This document shows, piece after piece, positions 1-9,213 of a DNA stretch of 14,963 bases. A model generated the notes under the pieces. That model did not search any database. It saw only the letters and a program-made list of their open reading frames with translations, and was not told where the DNA came from. This stretch comes from JAVBNJ01 sp031551625 (GTDB taxonomy: Bacteria; Bacteroidota; Bacteroidia; Bacteroidales; UBA932): assembly GCA_031551625.1 (NCBI GenBank), contig JAVBNJ010000134.1, positions 1 to 14,963 of the forward strand, written 5' to 3'. The position numbers and the translations under genes are program-made. Numbering within the stretch: position 1 is the stretch's first letter; each line of letters starts with the position of its first letter.

Positions 1-3000
1 GAAATATTGAACGATATTGAGCAGCAAACAGGATTGACCTTCTTTTACAACACACAACTTATTGATGTGCAGAAACCCGCAAGCCTGAATGTGACCAACG
101 AAAAATTATCCACCGCGCTAGATAAGCTGTTTAGTAACGGAAACATTTTATATAAAATCATGGGAAGCCAGATTGCTGTCTATATAGGCAATAAACAGAC
201 CGGCGCTAATAATGCCGGGGAAATTTCGTCTGCAGCAGCCACCAACACTAATGGTAATGGGCCACTGAAGCTGCCGGACGGAAAAACAGTGGCTGGAACA
301 ATTAAAGACGGCGAGAGTGGCGAGCCCTTGCCCTACGTACTGGTATTCGTAAAGAACCATAAAAACTTGTCGGTCATTACCGGAGATAATGGCCACTACT
401 CAATAACCGTTCCACAGCCTGCCACCGACACGCTTGTGTTTAGTTACATGGGCTACCGGACACAAGAGATTTCCGTAAGAAACCGCAGTGTTATCAATAC
501 TACGATGCAAGTGGAGAACCAATTACTGGAAGAAGTGGTGATAACCGGTTACCAGAAAATACGGAAAGAACAAATGACAGGCTCGGTAGCCATGGTTGAT
601 GCCGATGTGATCAAACAGCAGATTAGTACCGATGGAAATATCGCCAGTTCTATGGAAGGTAAATTGGCCGGTTTGTATGTCGACCCGCTAAACCCGAATG
701 AAGTGCAAATCCGCGGAGTATCTACCTTTAATGCCGTGAACAGTCCGCTGATTGTGATTGACGGGTTTCCGAGCGAACTGAAATTAAGCGAAATCAATCC
801 GAACGATATTGTCAGCATTTCGTTGCTTAAAGACGCGGCGGCATCGGCTATCTATGGGGTGCGGGCTTCCAACGGGGTAATTGTAATAGTTACCAAAAAA
901 GGAAGCGATAGCGGAAAGACCATGTTCTCGTTGCAAACAAGCCTTGGCGTGCAGCCCAAGCCGGATATCGGCTACCTGGGCCTTGTGCGGGGTAACGAAT
1001 ACGTCGAAGCGCAACGCCGGATTATTGCTGCATCGCTTGATAAGCGCTCCAACTATACGGTGTCCGATATGTACTACTCGCAAATTCATGCCGCACAATT
1101 TGACCTGAACGAAGGATTGATTACGGAAGAGCAAGCTGCCGCTATCTTCCGGCAAATAGGTGCACAAGATAATAAAGATGAATACGAAGAACTTTTTTAC
1201 CAGAACCGCATTAGCCGGCAAGTTGATTTCACCATGAACGGCGGCAATGAAAAAGCCACGTATTTCTTGGGTCTTAATTACCTCCATAACGATCTTTTAG
1301 TAAAGGGTGCCAACACACAAAAAGTAACGGTAAGCATGAAAGGGGATTATAAAATAAACAAGGTGTTTAATGCAAACGCCTCTATATTCTATGGCAATCA
1401 ACAAAACGAAAACAAATATGCCCCATCGCTTACAATGTTACTCCCTTATGAGCGTCTGCGCGACAACAATGGAAATGCCCTCCCGACATTGCAAGCGCCT
1501 TTCTACTGGCGCGCTACAAGCATTGATCCGCAAGCTAACCAGGCTCTCATTGATGCCGGTTTTTACGATTTCAACTACTATCCGTACGACGAATATTTAC
1601 TGAATACGAGTACCAATTCCACTAACAACATACGCTTGCAAGGAACGTTACAAGCCAAACTCATAGAAGGCATCACATTGGAAGCGGGGGGCGCCTATGA
1701 GAAATTTTTCAATAAAAGAATTACGATCAATGATAAAAATTCATTCTATCTCCGCAGTATTGCCAACTCGCACCTCGAAATGTCCGATGCAGGTTCTATT
1801 CTATTCGGCATTCCCTATGGAGATATGTATAGCGACAACCGCAGCGAGTCGAGCAACTACACGATCCGCCTGCAACTCAACATTGATAAGACAATAGCTG
1901 AAAAGCACAATATATTTGCCATTGCAGGAGCCGAACAGCGGATGATGGTTAGCGAAGGCAGCCTGGCTACAATGTTCGGCTACGACGAACAATCGCTCAT
2001 TACGTTGCCGGTTAATATCGAAAAGCTGACAACGACCGAATGGACGAACCACTTGCAGCCAATCTACAGTGGGTTGGTAAGCACATCACCGTTGGACTAT
2101 AACTCGCTGTTCGGGGCTTCGTATACAGACAACCGGTTTGTATCGTTCTACGCCAATGCAGCCTATACGTTCGACCGGCGGTATGTGCTCACAGGCAGTT
2201 TCCGTATTGATCAGTCGAATTTATTCGGTACAGACCCGCAGTACCGCTATAAGCCGCTGTGGTCGGCAGGTGTATCGTGGAATGCAAAAAACGAATCGTT
2301 TCTCGAAGATGTTGACTGGCTCGACTTGATGAAAGTACGCCTCTCCACCGGTTTCAACGGGAACATTGCAAAAAACAACGGGCCTTTCATTCTTACTCAA
2401 ACAGCAGCAGATTCGCGTGTACCGAACATACCAATGTACGATAAAATTATATCTCCGAAGAACGAAAGCCTGCGCTGGGAGCAAACGATGAACTACAATG
2501 CGGGGATTGATCTTTCGTTTTTCGACAACCGGTTGTCGATTACAGCGGAATACTATTATAAATACTCGACCGATGTGTTGGGTTACACCATTGCTGATCC
2601 TACATCCGGCTTCAGCAGCTTGATGCAGAACTATGCCGAAATATCGAACAATGGATTCGATCTCTCGCTGGAAAGTGTGAATGTTCGCACCGGAAATTTC
2701 CAATGGCGTAGCAATTTTACCGGCTCTATCAACAACAACAATGTCGAAAAAACTAAAGAAACCGAGTATGCCTTTACATTTTCTAAAGTGCAAAGCCGGG
2801 TAGTTACGGAAGGCTATCCCTACGATGCCCTGTTTAGTTACGATTTCCGGGGCTTGAACGAAAAAGGACAACCGCTTGTCAACGACGGTACGGGAAGTAT
2901 AGTCGCGTATACCTATCCCACTACATCGGATATTCCGCAAGATGCGTTGGTTTACTCCGGTAGCATAAAACCAAAGTATACCATAGGATTTAGCAATACG

Positions 3001-3480
3001 TTAAGCTATGCGAATTTCGATTTTTATTTTATGTTCCTGTTCAACGGCGGGCACGTAATGCGCACGCCGGCGCCGGTTCCATCAACGTGGACGTTGTATG
3101 AGGGCGCCGAAAACTTCTGGATGAACCCTGGCGATGAGTTGGTAACAGATGTACCCGGCTACAACTATAAAGCGCTTAATTATGGTGACGATGGCTGGTT
3201 TAGTATGGATGCGCTTTCCGCCTATCAATATGCTCAATCGCGCATACGACGGGCCGATTATGTAAAGCTGAAAGAAGTGGTACTAACCTACAGCCTACCG
3301 AAAGAGTGGTTGCAAAAATTTCACATCGATGCTTTCAGGCTGCGCTTCCAGATCAATAATTTATGGTACTACACGTTCAGCGGAAACGACATCAACCCCG
3401 AAGCCATTAACCCGGTTACCGGTACAAAGACAATTCCCATAACACCTACTTATACATTCGGTCTTAGCCTGAACTTTTAA
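1..3480 (+). CDS. SusC/RagA-family TonB-dependent outer-membrane transporter with STN domain (5' partial)
   Basis: The frame is open to the first base and the first codons already read as an STN (secretin/TonB short N-terminal) domain, so the start and signal peptide lie upstream of the window. A TTG at position 7 is internal, not a start. Domain order: STN (about nt 1-180), a linker, a CarboxypepD_reg-like beta-sandwich (about nt 288-510), a TonB-box-like stretch EEVVITGYQKIRKEQ near nt 529-573, the plug with the SusC signature DAAASAIYGVRASNGVIVI (about nt 832-890), then a long 22-strand-type barrel ending in the aromatic terminus GLSLNF. Family knowledge: these proteins form the barrel under a SusD lid and import oligomeric nutrients using TonB energy. 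The STN domain usually contacts a FecR-like anti-sigma factor, so ECF-sigma control from genes upstream of the window is inferred. The substrate cannot be read from the sequence. Confidence 0.95.
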   Translation, partial: EILNDIEQQTGLTFFYNTQLIDVQKPASLNVTNEKLSTALDKLFSNGNILYKIMGSQIAVYIGNKQTGANNAGEISSAAATNTNGNGPLKLPDGKTVAGTIKDGESGEPLPYVLVFVKNHKNLSVITGDNGHYSITVPQPATDTLVFSYMGYRTQEISVRNRSVINTTMQVENQLLEEVVITGYQKIRKEQMTGSVAMVDADVIKQQISTDGNIASSMEGKLAGLYVDPLNPNEVQIRGVSTFNAVNSPLIVIDGFPSELKLSEINPNDIVSISLLKDAAASAIYGVRASNGVIVIVTKKGSDSGKTMFSLQTSLGVQPKPDIGYLGLVRGNEYVEAQRRIIAASLDKRSNYTVSDMYYSQIHAAQFDLNEGLITEEQAAAIFRQIGAQDNKDEYEELFYQNRISRQVDFTMNGGNEKATYFLGLNYLHNDLLVKGANTQKVTVSMKGDYKINKVFNANASIFYGNQQNENKYAPSLTMLLPYERLRDNNGNALPTLQAPFYWRATSIDPQANQALIDAGFYDFNYYPYDEYLLNTSTNSTNNIRLQGTLQAKLIEGITLEAGGAYEKFFNKRITINDKNSFYLRSIANSHLEMSDAGSILFGIPYGDMYSDNRSESSNYTIRLQLNIDKTIAEKHNIFAIAGAEQRMMVSEGSLATMFGYDEQSLITLPVNIEKLTTTEWTNHLQPIYSGLVSTSPLDYNSLFGASYTDNRFVSFYANAAYTFDRRYVLTGSFRIDQSNLFGTDPQYRYKPLWSAGVSWNAKNESFLEDVDWLDLMKVRLSTGFNGNIAKNNGPFILTQTAADSRVPNIPMYDKIISPKNESLRWEQTMNYNAGIDLSFFDNRLSITAEYYYKYSTDVLGYTIADPTSGFSSLMQNYAEISNNGFDLSLESVNVRTGNFQWRSNFTGSINNNNVEKTKETEYAFTFSKVQSRVVTEGYPYDALFSYDFRGLNEKGQPLVNDGTGSIVAYTYPTTSDIPQDALVYSGSIKPKYTIGFSNTLSYANFDFYFMFLFNGGHVMRTPAPVPSTWTLYEGAENFWMNPGDELVTDVPGYNYKALNYGDDGWFSMDALSAYQYAQSRIRRADYVKLKEVVLTYSLPKEWLQKFHIDAFRLRFQINNLWYYTFSGNDINPEAINPVTGTKTIPITPTYTFGLSLNF

Positions 3481-3491
3481 ACTGACGAATC

Positions 3492-4859
3492 ATGAAAAAT
3501 AAATCATACAAACCAATCCTCATTGCACTGGGCGTATTTTTCACTGCCTGCAACAATTTTCTGGACGTAGAACCCAAAGGTTATTCTATTCCCACCACCG
3601 TGGAAGACTACGACCGCATGCTCAACAATCCCATTTTTACATCGACCGCCGGATTGGACGAGATTTTATATCTGACGGATGAAACATACAACCCGAGTTT
3701 TAATACGACCAGTATCTCCTACATGCAAAATTTATATTGCTGGAAAGAAGTAGTAGATATGGATATCAATAATGATCCTGTGTTCTGGGGACCTTTGTAC
3801 AACAGGGTATACACCGCCAATGTAGTGATTGACGAAGTGATGGATGCTACCGGCGGAACCCCTTTGCGCAAACAACAATTAAAAGCCGAAGCATGCTTCC
3901 AGAGGGCCTATCAATACTACCAGTTGATGACTCTGTATGCGCCCGTGTACGACAAAGCCACCGCAAATACAGATCTGGGCGTTCCTCTACAAACCAGTAC
4001 TAACATTACAGCCCCTACGCAACCACGCTCTACCGTGCAGCAATGCATGGATTTTATTTTTAACGACCTGAAAGAAGCGTACGATTTTTTACCGGAAGCA
4101 AATATCAATAAATACAGACCTTGCAAAAACACCGTCAATGCACTGCTCGCACGCATTTACTTGTTTATAGCCGATTATGCGAATGCTGAAAAATATGCGG
4201 ACCACGCATTGCAGGCCAATCATAGAATCATCAATTATGCCGATTACCTTTCGGAAGATAATTATCCGGCATTGAATGAAAACCCGCAGGAGTTATGGGT
4301 AATCCAGGCACAATCGGAATTTGCCGGTTGTTTCTTCGACTACTTTTCGTCCGAAGCATTGGACAAGTTCGATGCCGATGCCATGCTGTACGATTCGCGC
4401 ATGCTCTATTTCACATTTCCCGGAAGCGATGGCCTTTGCCGGATACCGTTGCTATCAACTTATCGTCCGAATTTCGGAATCGGCTTTCCGGAACTCTATT
4501 TTATCAAAGCCGAATGCCTGCTTCGCAATAAAGGTGACATTGACGGGGCATTGGCCTTGGTTAATAAAATACGCGAACAGCGGATTGCCCCCGAGGGAAA
4601 TGTATTCCTTTCGGCGACCACCGTCGAAGAAGCGTTGCAAATTGTATTGGACGAACGCTACCGCGAGTTGCTGATGCTCGGCCAGCGGTGGACGGACATG
4701 CGCCGTTTGGATAAAGAAGGTAAGATGTCCACTATAGAACGTCATGACCCTGAGGGAAACCTGTTGGCAACCCTCCGTCCGCACGACAAGGCCTATGTAC
4801 TGCAAATACCGATTAGCGTACAAAATTTCAACCCCGGAATGCCATTAAATCCCCGTTAA
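3492..4859 (+). CDS. SusD/RagB-family substrate-binding outer-membrane lipoprotein
   Basis: This 455-aa protein starts 11 nt after the SusC stop, so the two are almost certainly co-transcribed and form a SusCD complex. The N-terminus is a lipoprotein signal with lipobox FTAC (Cys20), followed by NNFLDVEPKG, the usual SusD start. The acidic residues just after the Cys would suit surface export. SusD hallmarks are visible: the helical repeat region (RKQQLKAEACFQRAYQYYQL), the late helix PELYFIKAECLLRNKGD, the C-terminal ERYRELLMLGQRWTDMRRL and the closing LQIPISVQNFNPGMPLNPR. It is somewhat shorter than many glycan-binding SusD proteins (500-600 aa). It would act as the lid that captures substrate and hands it to the transporter. 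Ligand specificity is not predictable here. Confidence 0.94.
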   Translation: MKNKSYKPILIALGVFFTACNNFLDVEPKGYSIPTTVEDYDRMLNNPIFTSTAGLDEILYLTDETYNPSFNTTSISYMQNLYCWKEVVDMDINNDPVFWGPLYNRVYTANVVIDEVMDATGGTPLRKQQLKAEACFQRAYQYYQLMTLYAPVYDKATANTDLGVPLQTSTNITAPTQPRSTVQQCMDFIFNDLKEAYDFLPEANINKYRPCKNTVNALLARIYLFIADYANAEKYADHALQANHRIINYADYLSEDNYPALNENPQELWVIQAQSEFAGCFFDYFSSEALDKFDADAMLYDSRMLYFTFPGSDGLCRIPLLSTYRPNFGIGFPELYFIKAECLLRNKGDIDGALALVNKIREQRIAPEGNVFLSATTVEEALQIVLDERYRELLMLGQRWTDMRRLDKEGKMSTIERHDPEGNLLATLRPHDKAYVLQIPISVQNFNPGMPLNPR

Positions 4860-4887
4860 ACAAAATTAAAATATAAATCAATCATTC

Positions 4888-5994
4888 ATGAAAAAGTACT
4901 TCATCATTCTTTTAGCTCTTGCCCTGCAAGCATGCTACAACACGCCATCATACACTATTTCCGGCACTGTCACACCCGATATGGAAGAAAAAACAGTAAT
5001 CTTGCTCTCCATGCAGAACGGGCAAATGCAGATAGTAGATTCTACCAAAGTGCAAGGTGGAAACTATGAATTTAAAGGTTCTGTTAAAGAACCACAGATG
5101 TTCAATATCCAAATTATTGACAAAGACCAATACCTGCTTAACAGGGAAATTATTGTAGAAAATACTCTCATAAGCATCCAAACCGACTCACTTTCGACAC
5201 ACGTAAGCGGTACGTTGAACAATGAACTGTTGCAAACATTAAAAGATAAAGAATTTGAACTCGACTACGAGATGAGAAAAATATGGAAAAAAATAGAAAA
5301 CGTAACAAACATAGAGACATTACCTGAAAATGAAAGAAAGGCTTTTGCTACAGCTTATACCAGCTATGAGCAGGGAAGGGAAAAAGTACTGTTGGATTTC
5401 GTCAGGGAAAATATTAACAACATAGCAGGACAAAGCCAGTTAATGTACACGTTGTACCTTCCGGTAGATACATTGAAATCCTTGTTAAGCCTTGCCGATA
5501 CAGCAGCTTTGAAAACAAACAGCCTTAAAGCCTTGCAAGAAAAAGTCGGCATCATTGAACGGATAGAAATCGGGCAACCATTCGTAGACCTCCGTATGTC
5601 CGATCCCGGCGGTAAACTCATTGCCTTGTCAGACTTTGCCGGAAAAGGGAAGTCTGTCCTTATCGATTTCTGGGCATCGTGGTGCGGCCCTTGTCGCCAC
5701 GATATGCCTGATGTTGTACGCATGTACAAAAAATATAAAAATAAAGGGCTGGAAATCGTGGGCATTTCGTGCGATACTAAAAAAGATGCCTGGAAAAAAG
5801 CCATTGGAGACCTGCATATGACTTGGCCGCAAATGTCCGACCTGAAAGGATGGCAAAGCGAAGGCTGTAAATTATATGCCGTTAACGGCATTCCTCATAC
5901 CGTGCTGCTCGACCCGAGCGGCACTATCATAGCCAAAGATTTGAGGGGTGATGAGTTGGAGAAAAAAATAGCCGAATTAGTAGCAGCTCGCTAA
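4888..5994 (+). CDS. TlpA/ResA-like thiol-disulfide lipoprotein with N-terminal DUF4369
   Basis: This 368-aa protein has a lipoprotein signal (lipobox LQAC, Cys16). The residues after the Cys (YNTPSY) carry no acidic surface-export signal, so a periplasm-facing anchor is likely (inference). Residues 20-120 resemble the DUF4369 beta domain (SYTISGTV, then GNYEFKGSV). A helical linker follows. Residues about 230-368 are a thioredoxin/AhpC-TSA fold with the redox motif W265-C266-G-P-C269 and the cis-proline in GIP (Pro336), so the active site is intact. Family members reduce or exchange disulfides in exported proteins or act in cytochrome c maturation. When they follow SusCD genes their role is unclear. 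The gene lies 28 nt after susD in an A-rich spacer and probably ends the operon. Confidence 0.9.
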   Translation: MKKYFIILLALALQACYNTPSYTISGTVTPDMEEKTVILLSMQNGQMQIVDSTKVQGGNYEFKGSVKEPQMFNIQIIDKDQYLLNREIIVENTLISIQTDSLSTHVSGTLNNELLQTLKDKEFELDYEMRKIWKKIENVTNIETLPENERKAFATAYTSYEQGREKVLLDFVRENINNIAGQSQLMYTLYLPVDTLKSLLSLADTAALKTNSLKALQEKVGIIERIEIGQPFVDLRMSDPGGKLIALSDFAGKGKSVLIDFWASWCGPCRHDMPDVVRMYKKYKNKGLEIVGISCDTKKDAWKKAIGDLHMTWPQMSDLKGWQSEGCKLYAVNGIPHTVLLDPSGTIIAKDLRGDELEKKIAELVAAR

Positions 5995-5997
5995 CCG

Positions 5998-6048
5998 GGC
6001 ATAGTTGTTTTTAATAGCCGGTTTCGTCCGGATTTGTTATACTATGCC
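5998..6048 (+). terminator. Candidate hairpin after the SusCD-TlpA operon
   Basis: GGCATAGT at 5998-6005 is exactly complementary to ACTATGCC at 6041-6048. Within the loop a second small stem, CCGG-TTTCGT-CCGG, nests. The structure begins four bases after the TlpA-like gene's stop, where a transcript end would be expected. No clear U-tract follows, so it could equally be an mRNA 3'-end stabiliser. Confidence 0.35.
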
Positions 6049-6087
6049 ACATAATACGTGAATTTTGTTTATTGTATTGTGAATCTT

Positions 6088-6153
6088 ACTGAAGGGAATT
6101 GGCTGGAAAGTTTGTTTGAGTGTATTGGTGAATAGCCGCTAATTCCCTTTAGT
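6088..6153 (+). promoter_or_regulatory. Long RNA hairpin in the leader of the FISUMP gene
   Basis: Positions 6088-6103 pair with 6138-6153 as a 16-bp stem. It includes two G-U wobbles (6091 with 6150, 6101 with 6140) that would be C-A mismatches if the other strand were transcribed, so a + strand RNA is favoured. The loop is 34 nt. A second hairpin, TAGTTC (6150-6155) with GAACTA (6165-6170), overlaps the outer end of the first stem, so the two compete. The structure ends about 40 nt before the next start codon and no TAnnTTTG promoter is seen in the gap. It could be a 5'-UTR regulator, a processing signal or a terminator for read-through from upstream. No function can be assigned. Confidence 0.4.
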
Positions 6154-6193
6154 TCCAATTATATGAACTATATTAATTAAACTTTAAATTACA

Positions 6194-7411
6194 ATGAGAA
6201 AATTTTATTTTTTATTTATGGCGTTTTTATATTATTTAAGCGGCTATTCCGCAAACTGTGTATCTGCTACGAAAGTAAGCGCCAACTATGCTACCCAGCA
6301 GGTCACTTTCAAATTAACATGGACGAGCTGCAACGGCACCAATCACTTAAACAGAGTATGGTGCTTCGTTGATTTTCAGCCGGTGGATGCCATTGGTAAC
6401 TTAGGCGCTTGGCAGCGAGCTACCATCAGTGGTACGCCTGTGGTTGTTAATGGTGATTACGAAGTTGGTAATGCTGCCGGTTTTTGGGTAACCGGTGACA
6501 ATGGGCAATCTGCCACGGTAACTGTCAAACTGGGAAATGCCGCCAACCGGTTCAACTGGTGTGCCCATGCCACCGACTATCCGCCAAATGTAACTTCTGT
6601 TTCCGGTGGCACTTATTTTTTTCGAGGAACCCCGCCATTCATATTAACAGCAGTCGATGGGAAAACACAGGTTGTTAATGGAAAAAGTTTAGTAATGTCG
6701 GCAATGACTGTCAGCACAAAAACAATAACAGATGCTACAAGTTGTACGAATACTTTCTGCCCTTATACAGGAAGCGATTTGTATATAAGTGGAACAAATC
6801 TTTGCCGACAGCGTACCAGTGGTGCAAAAAATTGGGAAGCATGGATAAAAGATACCCGAGACAACAAATTATACCGCATAGTGCTGATGCCGGACAATAA
6901 ATGGTGGCTGGCACAAAATGTAAAATATGCCGGTACAGGATCTATTTGCGGCTCCGGTTACACCGAAGATCAATGCGGGTGGAAATACACTTATGCACAA
7001 GCCTATGGTTCGTGGGGTGGAAGCAGTGGCTCCGCTGGCAATGTACAAGGCGTGTGCCCTCCGGGATGGGTACTGCCAATTGCAAGTGATGCTACTGCTT
7101 TGGTTAATAGTATCCCTTCTGCTACAAGGGCTCAAGATTTGTCGCCGAAGAAAAATACCTGCTTAACTCCTCAGGATAGTTACGGATTCGCCTCGGAAGT
7201 AGGGTTGTGGGATGGTAAAGCTAATTTCGCCATTGGTGGTGTTTATTACGATGCTTGGTTTGTAAATGGCACCTGCGGAAACCGGCCTCATGCAGGAATA
7301 GGCTACGGTTCAAATGCAACTGGAGCATGTTGCGATTGCACTGTCGCATGTCTCAATTTTAATGTTGCTGGTAGTGCTTACAATGTAGTCGTTAGATGTC
7401 TCCGGCAATAA
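6194..7411 (+). CDS. Secreted cysteine-rich protein with C-terminal FISUMP (Fibrobacter major paralogous) domain
   Basis: This 405-aa protein has a signal peptide (residues 1-20, cleavage expected near GYSA-N). The lipobox rule is not met, because Asn precedes the first Cys. The N-terminal half (about 22-155) is an unrecognised beta-rich domain with pairs of Trp/Cys (VWCFVDF, FNWCAH). The C-terminal half (about 195-405) matches the Fibrobacter succinogenes major paralogous domain: WIKDTRDNKLYRIV from W217, KWWLAQNV around W237-W238, CPPGWVLP from C288 and the closing VRCLRQ. I count 17 cysteines in the mature part, including a CCDC cluster, suggesting disulfides outside the cytoplasm. FISUMP proteins are common in Bacteroidota surface proteomes but have no established biochemical role. 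The gene stands alone, 199 nt after the TlpA-like gene, so a link to the SusCD operon is unproven. Confidence 0.8.
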   Translation: MRKFYFLFMAFLYYLSGYSANCVSATKVSANYATQQVTFKLTWTSCNGTNHLNRVWCFVDFQPVDAIGNLGAWQRATISGTPVVVNGDYEVGNAAGFWVTGDNGQSATVTVKLGNAANRFNWCAHATDYPPNVTSVSGGTYFFRGTPPFILTAVDGKTQVVNGKSLVMSAMTVSTKTITDATSCTNTFCPYTGSDLYISGTNLCRQRTSGAKNWEAWIKDTRDNKLYRIVLMPDNKWWLAQNVKYAGTGSICGSGYTEDQCGWKYTYAQAYGSWGGSSGSAGNVQGVCPPGWVLPIASDATALVNSIPSATRAQDLSPKKNTCLTPQDSYGFASEVGLWDGKANFAIGGVYYDAWFVNGTCGNRPHAGIGYGSNATGACCDCTVACLNFNVAGSAYNVVVRCLRQ

Positions 7412-7435
7412 ATTATTTCATGACAAATCTAAATA

Positions 7436-7455
7436 CAAACAAAGATTTTTGTTTG
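7436..7455. terminator. A/T-rich palindrome between converging genes
   Basis: CAAACAAA (7436-7443) is exactly complementary to TTTGTTTG (7448-7455), with a 4-nt loop. CCGGCAA (7402-7408) can alternatively pair with TTGCCGG (7453-7459). It sits in the 68-bp gap between two convergent genes, so a bidirectional terminator role is likely, although the inner stem is weak (A/T-rich). Confidence 0.45.
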
Positions 7456-7479
7456 CCGGGAACTATCAACTACTGACGT

Positions 7480-9186
7480 TTACCACACAAACCATGTTTG
7501 TAACGATACAGTGTTCTGTTTGTTGTCCGTCACGGTAATCAACAGTTCGTGTTTCCTGCCGCGTTTGATGCGCCTGGCATCGAAGTTGTAGATGAGCACA
7601 TTGTTTTTGGCATCGTATTCAAACAATGCCCACTCGTTGTCGATATATGCTGTGTAGGTGGCCACCCCGGAGAGATTGTCACCTATTTTTATTTTCAATT
7701 GTGATAGTTTGCTTACATTCTCGCCATTCTTGAATTGAGGTTTGATAGTGGGCGGCACCGTATCAAGCGCTACGAAAAAATCGCCGAAGCTACGTACGTT
7801 TGTTTCTACCACGCCATCGTGCCATCGCCCACCTGCCGAGTAGTAGCCGCCTTTCGGATTAGCAATAGCCAGCAAGGCTTTCGAACGCAAGGAATCAGGA
7901 ATCGCTGCCGCAATTTTCACGACAATAGCGCGGTGCAACGGCGTTTCGGGCGTGTGTATGCGCCACAATGGCGACAACGCCTGCGGTGGACGATGTGTCA
8001 ACGTATCAATTACCATCGGGATGGATTGATAGAGTGCGTCCTGCGGAATCACCACATCTACACCGTTTTTGCTGATAAAATTCTCACGGTTCCAATAAGC
8101 CGGAATCCATGCTGCTGTATCACAGCGTGGATTTGAAGCTGCTGGATAATTGCGTTTACATATAATAAACGAAGTAGTAGTTGCATTACCCGCATCGTCA
8201 ATAGCCTTTATTTCCAACGTATGAGAGAGAGTATCGTGCAGCGTAATCAATCCGTGGTCAGGCGCACGTTCGTATATCGCCAGTTTATTGCCCGGTTCGA
8301 TATATGTTTTCAATAATACATTGCCACTGCGAATACGCTCTTCGTAGGCTATGGCGCTGTTCACGCATAGCGACACATCAAAGCCGATATCCTCGAGGCG
8401 GCAGTCGAACACTATTGCACCGTCGAGCATTACCGACACGCGATTGGGCGCCAATTTTGCAACAGTGCCATTCTGCCGGTCAATCACATCAATGCCTATG
8501 TAGAATGTGTCCGGTACATTGACCACTTGCTTCACTTTTTGTACGGGGTTAAGCTGCGTGTGGAACATAGCCGTGCAAACAAGGCTATCTGCCGTTTGGC
8601 TGAACGAAAAGAAACTAACATTGCGGAATACCGGAGCTATATTGTCTGCAGGTATCGGAAAACAACCACGCGCAAACATATCGAACGGCAATTGCAGCGG
8701 TGTGTCTCGCAACTCAAAATGCAAGTGTGGTCCGAACGATGAACCGCTGTTGCCTGCTTTACCAATCTGCTCGCCTTGCAAAACAGGCAACACGCCCTCG
8801 TCCAACGTTTCGTCCACCGCAAAGCGCTGGCGTGCATATTGTATTTTTTCGATATACGTTTTTATCTTTGGCGAAAACACGTGCAAGTGCCCGTATACCG
8901 ACGTGGTGCCATTAGGGTGTGTAATGTATACCGCATTGCCATAGCCCGTAGGGCTTACCGAAATGCGCGACACGTACCCTTCGGCGACGGCATACACCGG
9001 CATGCCCACCACACCGCCCACGCGGATATCTATGCCCCCATGGAAATGATTGGGGCGCAACTCGCCATAGTTGGCCGAGAGCGACAGCGGCCCATCAATA
9101 GGCAGGCGATAGTAACACATACTATCTTGCGCGGTAGCACTGTATGCTGCGAGCAATAGAACAATATGTATAAACGCTTTTCTCAT
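7480..9186 (-). CDS. Secreted M23-family (LytM-type) zinc metallopeptidase
   Basis: This 568-aa protein has a signal peptide ending near ATAQ-D (residues 1-20). The peptidase domain (about 25-165) shows the zinc and catalytic set of LytM-type enzymes: H49-G-G-I-D53, the YGH motif (H100), and H154-L-H156 in GPHLHFELRD. About 35 residues lie between YGHL and the GEQIGKAGNSG loop, more than in minimal LytM domains. This longer form is familiar from Bacteroidales proteins of similar length. The remaining 400 residues look beta-rich, ending in an Ig-like module (TVPPTIKPQF, then DNLSGVATYTAYIDNEWALFEY) with no C-terminal sorting domain that I recognise. The expected role is cleavage of peptidoglycan cross-bridges or stem peptides in the periplasm during growth or division. 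It is monocistronic as seen here. A TAACTTTG -7 box lies about 20 nt before the start codon. Confidence 0.92.
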   Translation of the reverse strand: MRKAFIHIVLLLAAYSATAQDSMCYYRLPIDGPLSLSANYGELRPNHFHGGIDIRVGGVVGMPVYAVAEGYVSRISVSPTGYGNAVYITHPNGTTSVYGHLHVFSPKIKTYIEKIQYARQRFAVDETLDEGVLPVLQGEQIGKAGNSGSSFGPHLHFELRDTPLQLPFDMFARGCFPIPADNIAPVFRNVSFFSFSQTADSLVCTAMFHTQLNPVQKVKQVVNVPDTFYIGIDVIDRQNGTVAKLAPNRVSVMLDGAIVFDCRLEDIGFDVSLCVNSAIAYEERIRSGNVLLKTYIEPGNKLAIYERAPDHGLITLHDTLSHTLEIKAIDDAGNATTTSFIICKRNYPAASNPRCDTAAWIPAYWNRENFISKNGVDVVIPQDALYQSIPMVIDTLTHRPPQALSPLWRIHTPETPLHRAIVVKIAAAIPDSLRSKALLAIANPKGGYYSAGGRWHDGVVETNVRSFGDFFVALDTVPPTIKPQFKNGENVSKLSQLKIKIGDNLSGVATYTAYIDNEWALFEYDAKNNVLIYNFDARRIKRGRKHELLITVTDNKQNTVSLQTWFVW

Positions 9187-9205
9187 TCAATTATTAAAAA
9201 GTTGC

Positions 9206-9213
9206 CAAAGTTA
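9206..9213 (-). promoter_or_regulatory. Possible -7 element for the M23 peptidase gene
   Basis: On the minus strand the sequence reads TAACTTTG, matching the Bacteroidota TAnnTTTG -7 box. It would give a leader of about 12-15 nt before the ATG at 9186. No TTG is present at the expected -33 spacing, so the call rests on one element only. Confidence 0.4.

Noticed and set aside
7..9. TTG at position 7 as the SusC start
   Set aside because: The frame is open to base 1 and the STN domain has already begun. A signal peptide must be encoded upstream.
784..2940. Long minus-strand ORFs within susC (for example 2221-2940)
   Set aside because: They are shadows of a high-confidence coding frame with no recognisable domain or start context.
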